Part shown: piece by piece, positions 28,057 to 36,583 of the stretch
Layout: each line of letters starts with the position of its first letter
Position numbering within the stretch: position 1 is the first letter of the stretch
Origin: Paracoccus sp. (in: a-proteobacteria)
GTDB taxonomy: Bacteria > Pseudomonadota > Alphaproteobacteria > Rhodobacterales > Rhodobacteraceae
Assembly: GCF_030538695.1 (NCBI RefSeq)
Contig: NZ_JAUNTN010000007.1
Location: forward strand, 1-64,000
Direction of reading: 5' to 3'
Length of the DNA: 64,000 bases
The notes under the pieces: model-generated
Database searches by the model: none
What the model was told of the DNA's origin: nothing
The model's input: only the letters and a program-made list of their open reading frames with translations
Position numbers and translations under genes: made by a program

Positions 28057-28959
28057 TCAAGCTCCTACCAAGGCGCTGAACTCAGGATCTGCGCCAAGAT
28101 AAATGGCCGAGATATTCAACATCAGAACATCTCGCTCAGTTTTCGCGCCATCTTTGATTTTCAGGATCATATTTTCCGTCCCGCTTGGCTTGAGGTGACC
28201 GTAGTCCCCCACCTCAATCAAACGCCCCGAGCCAACAAGGATGGATATAATTTGCTTCGTTTTCGAAGGCGCAATGTGACCTAAGAAAATCCCTTTGAGC
28301 ACTGCCTCGATGTCTTCAACCGTTGCAATTCCAAGCATCGAAACGAGCATTTGTATTATCGCAAAGAGTTCAAAACTATCCATCTCTGCGAAGGTCCTGA
28401 TCTGTAGCGCTCGCCGTGTCGCATGAAGTGGCGCTCTATCAATCAGGCGTTGAGAAACGAGATTGAAGTCCGGATTGCTGTAATTAAATTGTATATTCGG
28501 TTGGAAAATTGATACATCCGCAATCTTCTTTGCGGGACCTATTGAAATAAAGCTATCCTTCTTCAGGTGAGTGGCATTTATTACAAGTAGTATTTTTGCT
28601 GCTATCTCTGGAATGGCAGAGAAATAACCAGTCTCCGCGAGAGAGCCAGGAGCTTCGGGGAAGATCACAATGGAATGCGAGAGCTTGCCTATGAGTTCTT
28701 CAAATGTCGTAATGTCAAAGGGTTCATTGTCGCCAAGCTTCCAGTATTTGCGCATGGCAAACTCTGGTTCAAAAAACTCATAACCTGGCAAAAGTTCGTC
28801 AAATTCACTTTGGAACCGGCGCCGCATATCTGTCTGCTCACTGCCGCCGCAGACAAATACGATGTTGCTCTGCCTTGGAATGGTGAAGCCGTTTTTGAAA
28901 AGGTCGTAGAGTCCCTTGCGCAGTGATTTGTGATCATCACTGCGCAAGGGGTGGTCCAT
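28057..28959 (-). CDS. Retron effector: nucleoside deoxyribosyltransferase-like protein with winged-helix tail
   Basis: A 300-residue toxin/effector of type II-A retrons. The N-terminal two thirds form a nucleoside-deoxyribosyltransferase-like Rossmann domain: NIVFVCGGSEQTD (residues 32-44) and IVIFPEAPGSLAETGYF (97-113), where Glu109 in the SLAE motif is the likely catalytic residue. The C-terminal part (about 210-290) resembles a winged-helix DNA-binding domain (VEDIEAVLKGIFLGHIAPSKTKQIISIL in outline). In characterised relatives the RT-msDNA holds this protein inactive until phage attack, after which nucleotide metabolism is disturbed and the cell dies. The start ATG is 7 bp from the a2 segment of the ncRNA; GTAAGAG there may also serve as ribosome binding site. 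Confidence 0.9.
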   Translation of the reverse strand: MDHPLRSDDHKSLRKGLYDLFKNGFTIPRQSNIVFVCGGSEQTDMRRRFQSEFDELLPGYEFFEPEFAMRKYWKLGDNEPFDITTFEELIGKLSHSIVIFPEAPGSLAETGYFSAIPEIAAKILLVINATHLKKDSFISIGPAKKIADVSIFQPNIQFNYSNPDFNLVSQRLIDRAPLHATRRALQIRTFAEMDSFELFAIIQMLVSMLGIATVEDIEAVLKGIFLGHIAPSKTKQIISILVGSGRLIEVGDYGHLKPSGTENMILKIKDGAKTERDVLMLNISAIYLGADPEFSALVGA

Positions 28960-28966
28960 TTATATT

Positions 28967-29127
28967 CTCTTACTTAAGCGTCCGACTTCGAATGGTTTTG
29001 TCGGCGCCGAGGCGAAGACCGGGGCCGACAAAACCATTCGAAGTCGGCGCCCAAAGTCGTTCAATCAAGTGCAGCCTGGCAAATCACCCGGCATAGAGCG
29101 TTTTCGGCAAAAACACCCAGCTAAGAG
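28967..29127 (-). ncRNA. Retron msr-msd RNA
   Basis: Read on the minus strand it starts with a1 CTCTTA followed by GC, giving the CTTAGC context of the branch guanosine in Ec86-type msr (branch G at 29121). Two small msr hairpins follow (GTTTT/AAAAC and GCCGGG/CCAGGC). The msd is dominated by a perfect 24-bp inverted repeat (28982-29005 with 29024-29047, loop 18 nt). It ends with a2 TAAGAG (28967-28972), complementary to a1. It lies directly upstream of the effector. The a1/a2 pairing seen is only 6 bp, so the exact ends are uncertain. Confidence 0.85.
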
Positions 29128-29134
29128 TGGCACC

Positions 29135-29162
29135 AAGATACCGATTTCTAGGAAAACTGCAA
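29135..29162 (-). promoter_or_regulatory. Candidate retron promoter
   Basis: On the minus strand TTGCAG (-35) and TATCTT (-10) are 16 bp apart. The predicted start, about 7 bp after the -10, falls just at the first base of the a1 segment, as expected for a retron transcript. Confidence 0.6.
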
Positions 29163-29263
29163 TAGGTCCGAAAGGCAAAATCCGTGGTTGCGGGTAGTGA
29201 AGCGGCCATACGGCGTAACTATCACGAGAGGCAGCAAAGGGTCGAACCTGCTCTCTGCTCCCA

Positions 29264-32200
29264 TCAAGGGATCCGCTCGCGCAGCGCCTCATACAGCCGT
29301 CCCGGGCCCATCAGCGCGGCCTTCAGCCCATCCTGGATCGTCTGTGATTCCAGTGCCTGTCGGCTCATCGCCGAATGGGCATCCAAGGCGTCGATGACCG
29401 CATCCATGATTGCTGCCTTTAGCAACGGCGAATTGTCGAACTGGTCCTTCTGGTTGCTGCCAGCCTGCTGGGTGAGGGTTTCGTTCTCCATAAGCTTGCC
29501 CTTGATCGCCATGGCGTAGGATAGCTGGTCGTTGTCGGTCACGCCGGTGAACAGATCATTCATCTTGGCAAGGATCTCGGACAGCAGGGCCTTTTCCTTG
29601 TCCTGCACCTCGCCCGAGCCAGTCTCTGTCATCGGCTTCAGCTTTTCGGCCGCGCTGCCCAGGGTCAGGTTCGTCTTGTCCTTCGCTGTAAGCTTGTGAT
29701 GGGTCAGCTCCACCTTGCTCAGGTCCACGCCCTCGCGCTCGCGGCCGAAATCCAGCAACGGGATCAGGCGGCGGTAGAAGATGCTGCGTGCCTCGATGGC
29801 GGTGGAGCCATAGTCGAAGATCTGCGACAGGAAGCTGTAGAGCCGCAGGAAGGCGCCCATATTGGCCTTGAACAGGGTGAGCGCGTCCTGCGTCTGTTTA
29901 GCGGCGATCGCTGCCCGATCGTCGCCAGCGGCACCGGCTTCGATCCCTGCCTCTTTCGCGGCGCGGAAGGATTTCAGCAGCCGATCCGCCACCGGTTCGA
30001 TGGCGGCCGACAGACTCGCGTGGCTCGCCCTTGGATCAAGCTCCGCCCGGACCACGCGATCCACCTCGAAATCGTCGTAATAGCCAAGCGCATCCAGCTT
30101 AGCGCGCAGGTCCAGCACCTGATCCGGATCGGTGACGGCCTCCAGTTCCGCCGTTTCGTAATAGGTGCGGAAGGCGGTCAGGATGTCTTCGGCGCTGTTG
30201 GCGAAATCGAGGATATAGGTCGTATCCTTGATGATTCCGCCCGCAGAATACGCCCGGTTCAGGCGCGACAGCGTCTGCACCGCCTGAATACCCGCCAGCC
30301 GCCGGTCGACATACATCCCGCACAAAAGCGGCTGGTCAAAGCCGGTCTGGAACTTGTTCGCGACGATCAGCACATGGAATTCGGGCCCCTTGAAGCTCTC
30401 GCGGATGTCGCCGTGCAGGCCGGGGTTCAGCACCTTCGACGTCTCGGTGAAGGGATCGGGGCCGCTGTCGGGGTCGTTCACCTCGCCCGAGAACGCGACC
30501 AGCGTGCCGAGGCCATAACCCTTTTCCGCGATGTATTTCTGCATGGCGATCTGCCAGCGCACTGCCTCCTTGCGGCTTTCGACCACCACCATCGCCTTGG
30601 CCTGCCCGTCCAGCAGCGGCATCACCATCGCGCGGTAATGCTCGACCACGATGGCCACCTTCTGCGCGATGTTCCAGGGATGCAGCTTCACCCATTGCAT
30701 CAGCGCCTTCTGCGCGGCACTGCGTTCGACCTCTCGGTCGTCCATTTCCTCGCCGCCATTCGCCAGTTTGAAGGCCAGCGCATAGGGCGTGTAGTTCTTC
30801 AGCACATCGAGGATGAAGCCCTCTTCAATGGCCTGCCGCATCGAATAGACGTGGAACGGTTCGGGCAGATTGCCCGGTCCGGCGGGTGCACCAGGGTCGG
30901 TACGACGGCCGAACAATTCCATCGTCTTGGCCTTGGGCGTCGCGGTGAAGGCGATGAAGCTGATCCCCCCGGATCCCGCCTTGGCGGCCATGTTCGCGGC
31001 CAGCACGTCTTCGGCGCTGATCTCGCCGCCATCCTGCAATTCGGCCAGTTCCTCGGTCGACAGCACCTGCTTCAGCTTGGATGCCGCCTCGCCGGTCTGG
31101 CTGGAATGGGCCTCATCGGCGATCACCGCGAAACGCTTACCGCTGGTCGCCGCCAGTTCCTGCACCGCCTTCAGCGCAAAGGGAAAGGTCTGGATCGTGC
31201 AGACGACGATCTTCTTGCCGCCCGCCAGCGCCTCGGCCAGTTGCCCGCTTTTCGCCCCGGCCTCGTTGGTGATCGTCGCCACCACGCCGGTAGTGCGTTC
31301 AAAGGCAAAGATCGCCTCCTGCAACTGGGTGTCGATCACGTTGCGGTCCGAAACCACAACGACCGAGGAAAAGATCTTCTCGTCCCCCGCGTCATGCAGA
31401 TCGGCCAGCAGATGCGCGGTCCAGGCGATCGAGTTCGTTTTGCCCGACCCTGCCGAATGCTGGATCAGGTATTTGCCGCCCGGCCCTTCCTCCAGCACCG
31501 CCGCCCGCAGGCGCCGCGTCGCATCAAGCTGGTGGAAGCGCGGAAAGATCATGCCGGTCAGCTGCTTTTTTGCATCCCGCATCCCCACCATATAGCGGCC
31601 GAGTATCTCCAGCCAGCTATCAAACGCCCAGATCTCTTCCCACAGATAGGCGGTGCGATGGCCCGCCGGGTTGACCGGATTGCCCGCTGCGCCGTGATCG
31701 CCCTTGTTGAAGGGCAGAAAGCGCGTTTCTGGCCCGGCAAGCTGCGTGGTCATCATCACCTCGCGGTCGGACACCGCGAAATGCACCAGCGCGCCGCCGG
31801 GAAAGGACAGCAACGGCTCGGGCTTTTGGCCCTTTTCCTGCGTCCTGCGGTCAAAGCGGTATTGATCGACGGCATCCTGCACATTCTGGGTGAAATCGGT
31901 TTTCAGCTCGACCGTGGCGACCGGAATGCCGTTCAGGAACAGCACCAGATCGAGGCAATTGCCGTTCACCTCGGAATAGCGCAGCTGGCGGATGACGCGC
32001 AGGCGGTTGGCGACATAGCGCGCGGTGATGTCGGGGTTCATCCCCATGGCGGGGCGGAACTGGGACAGCGCCAGCGGGGCGCGCAGACCCACAACCTCGA
32101 TCCCGCGCCGCAGCACGTCCAGCGTGCCACGGATGTTCAACTGCTTGCGCAGCCGGTCAAAGATCGCGTCCTGCCCATGTTTGCCCACCGCCTCGGCCCA

Positions 32201-32365
32201 GGCCTTGGGCTGGGTGTCCTGAATCCACGCCACCAGATCGGCGGGAAAGATCGCGCGGGCGCGGTCATAGGCGGCGGCATCGCCGGGGGCATAGAGCCAG
32301 CCATGCCCCGCCAGATGGTCGCAGATCACATCCTCGAAGCCGATTTCCTTATGCGTGGCCGTCAG
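29264..32365 (-). CDS. hsdR: Type I restriction endonuclease R subunit
   Basis: About 1033 residues. This is the motor and nuclease subunit of a type I system, which needs HsdM and HsdS to act. The N-terminal PD-(D/E)xK nuclease has LDLVLFLNGIPVATVELK (about residues 125-142). The SF2 helicase core has Walker A HSAGSGKT, Walker B DEAH, and FTATPK. The usual first residues (TATHKEIGFEDVICDHLAGHGW) begin at a CTG at 32365 that overlaps the hsdS stop as CTGA where ATGA would be expected; the first ATG is at 32329. So the start may be CTG, or the ATG was mutated and a shorter protein is made. No hsdM is in the window, so it is probably an orphan. Confidence 0.9.
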   Translation of the reverse strand: MTATHKEIGFEDVICDHLAGHGWLYAPGDAAAYDRARAIFPADLVAWIQDTQPKAWAEAVGKHGQDAIFDRLRKQLNIRGTLDVLRRGIEVVGLRAPLALSQFRPAMGMNPDITARYVANRLRVIRQLRYSEVNGNCLDLVLFLNGIPVATVELKTDFTQNVQDAVDQYRFDRRTQEKGQKPEPLLSFPGGALVHFAVSDREVMMTTQLAGPETRFLPFNKGDHGAAGNPVNPAGHRTAYLWEEIWAFDSWLEILGRYMVGMRDAKKQLTGMIFPRFHQLDATRRLRAAVLEEGPGGKYLIQHSAGSGKTNSIAWTAHLLADLHDAGDEKIFSSVVVVSDRNVIDTQLQEAIFAFERTTGVVATITNEAGAKSGQLAEALAGGKKIVVCTIQTFPFALKAVQELAATSGKRFAVIADEAHSSQTGEAASKLKQVLSTEELAELQDGGEISAEDVLAANMAAKAGSGGISFIAFTATPKAKTMELFGRRTDPGAPAGPGNLPEPFHVYSMRQAIEEGFILDVLKNYTPYALAFKLANGGEEMDDREVERSAAQKALMQWVKLHPWNIAQKVAIVVEHYRAMVMPLLDGQAKAMVVVESRKEAVRWQIAMQKYIAEKGYGLGTLVAFSGEVNDPDSGPDPFTETSKVLNPGLHGDIRESFKGPEFHVLIVANKFQTGFDQPLLCGMYVDRRLAGIQAVQTLSRLNRAYSAGGIIKDTTYILDFANSAEDILTAFRTYYETAELEAVTDPDQVLDLRAKLDALGYYDDFEVDRVVRAELDPRASHASLSAAIEPVADRLLKSFRAAKEAGIEAGAAGDDRAAIAAKQTQDALTLFKANMGAFLRLYSFLSQIFDYGSTAIEARSIFYRRLIPLLDFGREREGVDLSKVELTHHKLTAKDKTNLTLGSAAEKLKPMTETGSGEVQDKEKALLSEILAKMNDLFTGVTDNDQLSYAMAIKGKLMENETLTQQAGSNQKDQFDNSPLLKAAIMDAVIDALDAHSAMSRQALESQTIQDGLKAALMGPGRLYEALRERIP

Positions 32366-33150
32366 GGGAAAAGCCTTCCTGTCTGCGTTTTAGGCCCGGT
32401 TCCGTTCGGAACAATATTGTGCCGCTCCATCCAGTCGAGCCAAATGCCGAGATTATCCGCCGTGAACTTCGCGGCTTTCTCCGGGTGCCAGTTTTCCAGC
32501 ACCTCGCGGATGATATCCGCGCGGTCTGGGCTTTGCTCATCGATCAGGAAGTCGTTCCATGCAGCATAAAGCGTGGCCACCGCTTCGATTCCGGCTTTGG
32601 ACAGTGAGCCAAGCTGCTCGCTTAGATAATTGAAATGTGTCATCCGGTCGCCAAGGACTGCTGTAAGATCCGCACGCAGCGTCACGACGTCACCATAGAA
32701 TTCATATTCCACACGAGAGCCGCGACCGCCTTCTTGCTCAACCCGAGCCAGCCCGGCGGCAACAAGTTCAGCCTCAACCCGGCTCTGCAACTCGGCATCA
32801 AGCGGTCCAGCAGGCATCCGCACATAATGGCCGTCAATCTCATGGATTCCGGCATGAGCCTGAGCCATGAAGAGAAACTTCTGAACCATCATTCGACCAA
32901 AGCCCGCATGGCGGCCATGAGCGGCAATCACCACACCACCCAGCATTGCGCTGATTTTCATGGATTGCGGAGACCTGACTGGAGAGGCGCTTGCCTCACG
33001 AACGTCAATCATGCCCGTCACAGCCGCCGAGATCAGCGCTGCGCGGCGTTCCTGCAAGAGGTTATGGCAGAGGTGGCGGTTTCGGTGAGGGCGTCCAGTT
33101 GGGGTAATTCCGTATTCAAGCTGGAAACAATCGCATGCTGTTCAGGGCTC
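32362..33150 (-). pseudogene. hsdS: Remnant of type I specificity subunit with fused Panacea-like domain
   Basis: Only the C-terminal part of HsdS remains: PEQHAIVSSLNTELPQLDAL, then a one-base frameshift near 33060, then LLQERRAALISAAVTGMIDV. Both target-recognition domains are absent, so DNA specificity is lost. The last 190 residues form an extra domain with RMMVQKFLFMAQAHAGIHEIDG and PAGPLDAEL, resembling the Panacea (DUF4065) fold, and end overlapping hsdR. The 5' break at about 33150-33165 coincides with the start of the opposite-strand tniB homology. Part of the frame (from a TTG at 33057) is still open and could make a 231-residue protein. Confidence 0.75.
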
Positions 33151-35903
33151 GGCTGCGGACAAGATTTTTCGCACACCAGCACTATCGTGAACTGCAGCAG
33201 AGTTTCGCGACATTGCTGAATCGGCGCCGCGCCGATCTGGAGCTTGGCAGCCGGAACGAAGCACGAGGGATCGCGGTCATCGGTGATTCAGGGTCGGGCA
33301 AAACGACGGCCGTCAGGCGCCTCCTTGCAACGCATCCTGATCTGCAGGTTCTGCAGCCGGGGATCGAAAAGGCAGAGGCTGTCAGCCTCAGTCTGCCCTC
33401 ACCCGCCAGCGTCAAATTCGTGGGTTTAGCCTGCCTGAACGTGTTGGGCTACCCGCTTCGCCGCGACCGGACCTCTGCCATCATCTGGGACCTGGTCCAG
33501 AACAATCTACGACTGCGTCAGACGCTGGTCCTGCATTTCGATGAAGCACAGGATTTTTACATCAACCAGAACGCCCGCGAGATGCAGTCGATGATCAACA
33601 CGCTGAAGGCGTTGATGCAGAATCCCGACTGGCCGGTCAGCATCGTCCTCAGCGGCATGCCACAGCTTCGCGATCTGATCAATATGGATCCGCAACTGGC
33701 CCGACGCTTCACCCCCGTTCATTTCACCAAGCTCGATCCTGCGCAGGACGGTGCGCCAATCATGAAAATGGTTGCAGGTTATGCAGAGGCGGCCGGATTG
33801 GAAATGAGCACCGACCTTCATGACAGAAGCTTCGTCCGGCGCTTGATCCACGCAGCGGCAGAAGAGTTCGGGCTGACGGTGGAACTCCTCCTATCCGCGA
33901 TTGAAATCGCCCTGCGCGCCGAAAAGTCCCAATTGTGCCGTTCAGGCTTTATCCAGGCATTCGCCCGGCGGTCTGGATGCATGCCGGATTTCAACCCTTT
34001 CCTGCGCGAGGACTATACTTCGATCAACGCGCGATTGTTGTTGCTTGGCCAGGTTCCTGACGAAGCGAACCCGGAGCCCCAAAAAAAGGGGCGCAAAAAA
34101 ATGACCCTCGCACTCTCCCTGCAGCCGAAGCCGTTCGAACCTGCGATCAGCATCGCGTCACGCATCGCCATGAAGCTTTGCGTCCCCAGCGTCTCAGACT
34201 GCTTGCGCGACCTCGGGGTCAACTGGCCGCTGTTTCGAAGCGGCCAGCCTATGGAAATTGACCATTTCGCAAAAATTATTGGCACTGACAGCGCGGCCCT
34301 GCTGCACGAATCCCTTACGCCCCGATCGAGGGGCCAGTTCAGTTTTCGGGGCCACGTTCTTGATCGCCGAACGGTCAATCGCCGGGACGTGAAACTGTGC
34401 CCCCGTTGCATTATGGAGGACCATGAGCGCGACGGTCCCCTGGGGCGATACGGTCGGACTTACTGGCAGCTGACCCAATGCCGGACCTGTCCACGTCATG
34501 CGGTTCCCGTCATCACACTGCCGCAGACGCCTGCCTCGCAATACGTATTGGACTTTGCCCGTGTGATCGAACGCAATTTTGCAACTGTGCAGCGAGTTGC
34601 GGACGCTGCGGTATCTCGACCGCACGGTTTCGAGTCGTGGTTGCTGCATCGCCTGGACAATCACGAATCACGACATTGGCTCGACAAGCTGGAGGTCAGC
34701 GTGATCGCCCAGATCTGCGAACGAGCCGGGGCCGTCCTGTGCTTTGGGGCGACAACGGCCCTTCGGCGATTGAGCGAGGAACAACTCGCCACTGCCACGG
34801 AGACGGCATTTCAAAAGCTTATAAGAACGGATGACGGCTTCACCCCCCTTCTCCAGGAGATCTGGGATGCCTGCCCGTCTGCCCGGCAAGGCTACTATCC
34901 CACCCTTGGCCATTTTTGGACCTGGCTGGACAAGCTCAAATCTGATCCGCGTTATGGGCGGGTTTTGCAGGATACTGCTGATTTCATCTTCTCGCATCAG
35001 GCGATTCCGTCCGGCACGAAGTTGCTGGGACAGATATGCAAGCAGCGCCGACGCCATTCCGTTCAAAGCGCCGCTGTCGCCTACGGATTGAACATTTCCC
35101 GCACAGATCGGCTGCTCAAGACGTTGATCAGGGACGGTCGGGATCTTGGCGTCGATGCCGTTGATCCGATCCTCTCTCGAATCTCTGCCTGTATACCGCG
35201 CGTTCGCGCCGCGAAACATCTTGGTGTTTCGCCGGACGTTTTCGATCGCCTCAAGCGGAGCGGCCAAGTCAGAGCAGCGTTCAGCGGCGAGAAAGTTGCG
35301 GATCTGTATGACGTCATGGAACTTGATCGTTTGCGGCACGCGGTGTTCAGCCGTGCACAGATTGTTCGCCAGAGGCCACCAAATTCTTCCCGCGTCGCTG
35401 CTGCCGTACGCCTCGTTTCAGTCACTTGCGAAGACATTCTGGGAATGATCGCCGAAGGAAAGCTCGCATTCGTCGGCCAGGAACCTGGCAATCACAACAT
35501 GTGCGATCTGTACGTCAATCGCGATGAACTCCGCGATTTGGTCTACGGTCCCGAAGAGCCACTTCCCGAAGGCCATTTCACCGTCAACCAGGCGCGCACT
35601 GTACTATACCTCAACACGATGACCACCGCATGGCTTATGCGCGAGGGATATCTCCGGACAATACCGCACTGGAACGCTCGGCAGCGGTGCTTCTCCAAGC
35701 TTATTACTCTGGCCGAACTGCGAGCCTTCACCGATCAGTACGTCTCCCTCGGCGCGCTCGCAGCCGAGGCTCGCATTCAGGCCAATCATGTTGCCCGCAG
35801 ATTGGAACGAAACGGGATCATTCCGCTTGATTTTCCCGCGCATCTCAACAAGATTTTTCTGAGGGAGGCTGCGCAGCCGCCCGAGCATGTAGGAAGGCCA
35901 TAA
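33135..35903 (+). CDS. Fused TniB AAA+ ATPase and TniQ target-selection protein
   Basis: A 922-residue product joining two transposition proteins. Residues 1-320 are TniB/TnsC-like: Walker A GDSGSGKT (50-57), Walker B LVLHFDEAQD (131-140); this ATPase marks the target and recruits the transposase. Residues 323-922 are TniQ-like, with zinc-binding CPRC (422-425) and CRTCPRH (449-455) and helix-turn-helix segments further on. At the junction an ATG (34101) overlaps a TGA in another frame inside an A7 run, with a second A7 14 bp earlier. Losing one A in either would separate the genes. The N-terminus is probably not native: the ATG at 33135 lies in antisense hsdS sequence, and true homology begins near RTRFFAHQHYRELQQSF. 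No tniA is present. Confidence 0.85.
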   Translation: MLFRARLRTRFFAHQHYRELQQSFATLLNRRRADLELGSRNEARGIAVIGDSGSGKTTAVRRLLATHPDLQVLQPGIEKAEAVSLSLPSPASVKFVGLACLNVLGYPLRRDRTSAIIWDLVQNNLRLRQTLVLHFDEAQDFYINQNAREMQSMINTLKALMQNPDWPVSIVLSGMPQLRDLINMDPQLARRFTPVHFTKLDPAQDGAPIMKMVAGYAEAAGLEMSTDLHDRSFVRRLIHAAAEEFGLTVELLLSAIEIALRAEKSQLCRSGFIQAFARRSGCMPDFNPFLREDYTSINARLLLLGQVPDEANPEPQKKGRKKMTLALSLQPKPFEPAISIASRIAMKLCVPSVSDCLRDLGVNWPLFRSGQPMEIDHFAKIIGTDSAALLHESLTPRSRGQFSFRGHVLDRRTVNRRDVKLCPRCIMEDHERDGPLGRYGRTYWQLTQCRTCPRHAVPVITLPQTPASQYVLDFARVIERNFATVQRVADAAVSRPHGFESWLLHRLDNHESRHWLDKLEVSVIAQICERAGAVLCFGATTALRRLSEEQLATATETAFQKLIRTDDGFTPLLQEIWDACPSARQGYYPTLGHFWTWLDKLKSDPRYGRVLQDTADFIFSHQAIPSGTKLLGQICKQRRRHSVQSAAVAYGLNISRTDRLLKTLIRDGRDLGVDAVDPILSRISACIPRVRAAKHLGVSPDVFDRLKRSGQVRAAFSGEKVADLYDVMELDRLRHAVFSRAQIVRQRPPNSSRVAAAVRLVSVTCEDILGMIAEGKLAFVGQEPGNHNMCDLYVNRDELRDLVYGPEEPLPEGHFTVNQARTVLYLNTMTTAWLMREGYLRTIPHWNARQRCFSKLITLAELRAFTDQYVSLGALAAEARIQANHVARRLERNGIIPLDFPAHLNKIFLREAAQPPEHVGRP

Positions 35904-35932
35904 ACAAAATTATGCAATATCAGTAGATTAAC

Positions 35933-36400
35933 ATGGACCCCAGAAAATTCGAAACGTTCATTTACCTTGTCATGCATCCAGCACTACTTACGATCGCCAT
36001 CGTCCATTTTTCGGATCAAACTTGGATACCGTGGGTGCTTGTGATCCCGTATGCCTTCTTCGCGTACATAACCTGGCCTGGCTTGAAACCAAGCACGGAA
36101 GCAGGTCTATTTTGGTTCTTCGGCCGGCCTTTTATTTCCGCCATTGCCGGGTATTTGATGCTCAAAGCAAACGGGATGCCAGATCATCTCTCAGTGGTTG
36201 CATTGTCGTTTGCAACTTTCAGTATTTACATTTTTTCAAATGTAATCGCCCTGCTGGCTCGTATGACGCCTGTATTGGTAACCACACCTCAACTTCACTA
36301 TGCCGCGCGAAGAAATCCAGTTGGGCTAGCTATATTGTCAGGGTTGGCGTTCATGATTGTGTATCAGATTCTCAGCTGGCTGCAGATGGCCCTTGGATAG
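35933..36400 (+). CDS. Small membrane protein of unknown function
   Basis: A 155-residue protein with about four to five hydrophobic segments (near residues 8-27, 30-48, 65-80, 88-110 and 132-150). No motif is recognised. It begins 29 bp after the tniB-tniQ stop and is followed by a terminator, so it may be the last gene of that transcript. Its A+T content is higher than that of the chromosome, like the retron genes. Transposon cargo of unknown role; immunity or phage-related function would be guesswork. Confidence 0.65.
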   Translation: MDPRKFETFIYLVMHPALLTIAIVHFSDQTWIPWVLVIPYAFFAYITWPGLKPSTEAGLFWFFGRPFISAIAGYLMLKANGMPDHLSVVALSFATFSIYIFSNVIALLARMTPVLVTTPQLHYAARRNPVGLAILSGLAFMIVYQILSWLQMALG

Positions 36401-36425
36401 GCTTTCCAATCTGAAAATTGTAAAG

Positions 36426-36452
36426 CGCGGCTTCTCGGCCGCGTCTTTTTTT
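36426..36452 (+). terminator. Rho-independent terminator
   Basis: Arms CGCGGC (36426-36431) and GCCGCG (36438-36443) with a 6-nt loop, followed by TC and seven T. It ends the rightmost transposon transcript. Confidence 0.85.
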
Positions 36453-36468
36453 GGATGATCTAGTATCA

Positions 36469-36583
36469 AATGGACAGAAAATTTGTCAAAAATGGACAAA
36501 CGAATGTCACTGACTCGCAGATGATATAAATAAAAACAATGCCTTACATTTTCAGAAATGGACAAATCCGCTGTCACCCGACA
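36469..36583 (-). repeat. Right transposon end with internal repeats
   Basis: Read inward from 36583 it begins TGTCGGGTGACA. Three copies of the TTGTCCATTT-type repeat occur at about 36556, 36490 and 36470, each in inverted orientation to those of the left end. The base after 36583 starts the ATTGC duplication (36584-36588). Confidence 0.85.

Larger units (their letters stand above)
26065..36583 (+). mobile_element. Tn7/Tn5053-like (Tni) transposon carrying a retron and restriction genes
   Basis: A 10,519-bp element. Its ends are imperfect inverted repeats beginning TGTC(A/G)GGTGACA; the outer 35 bp match at 28 positions. Each end carries three spaced copies of a TTGTCCATTTxTGACAA-like sequence, the expected transposase-binding array. 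A perfect 5-bp duplication ATTGC flanks it. The only transposition genes are a tniB-tniQ fusion near the right end; tniA is missing, so movement would need help in trans. Cargo from left to right: AbrB-type antitoxin between direct repeats, retron, hsdR, broken hsdS. Several cargo stretches (26.1-29.2 kb and 35.9-36.5 kb) are visibly richer in A+T than the chromosome, a sign of transfer. Confidence 0.85.

Noticed and set aside
29696..32569. 957-codon plus-strand open frame opposite hsdR
   Set aside because: HsdR on the minus strand has all helicase and nuclease motifs; the plus-strand product has none.
26065..36583. CRISPR-associated Tn7-like transposon
   Set aside because: No cas genes and no regularly spaced repeat array; the repeats at the ends are transposase sites.
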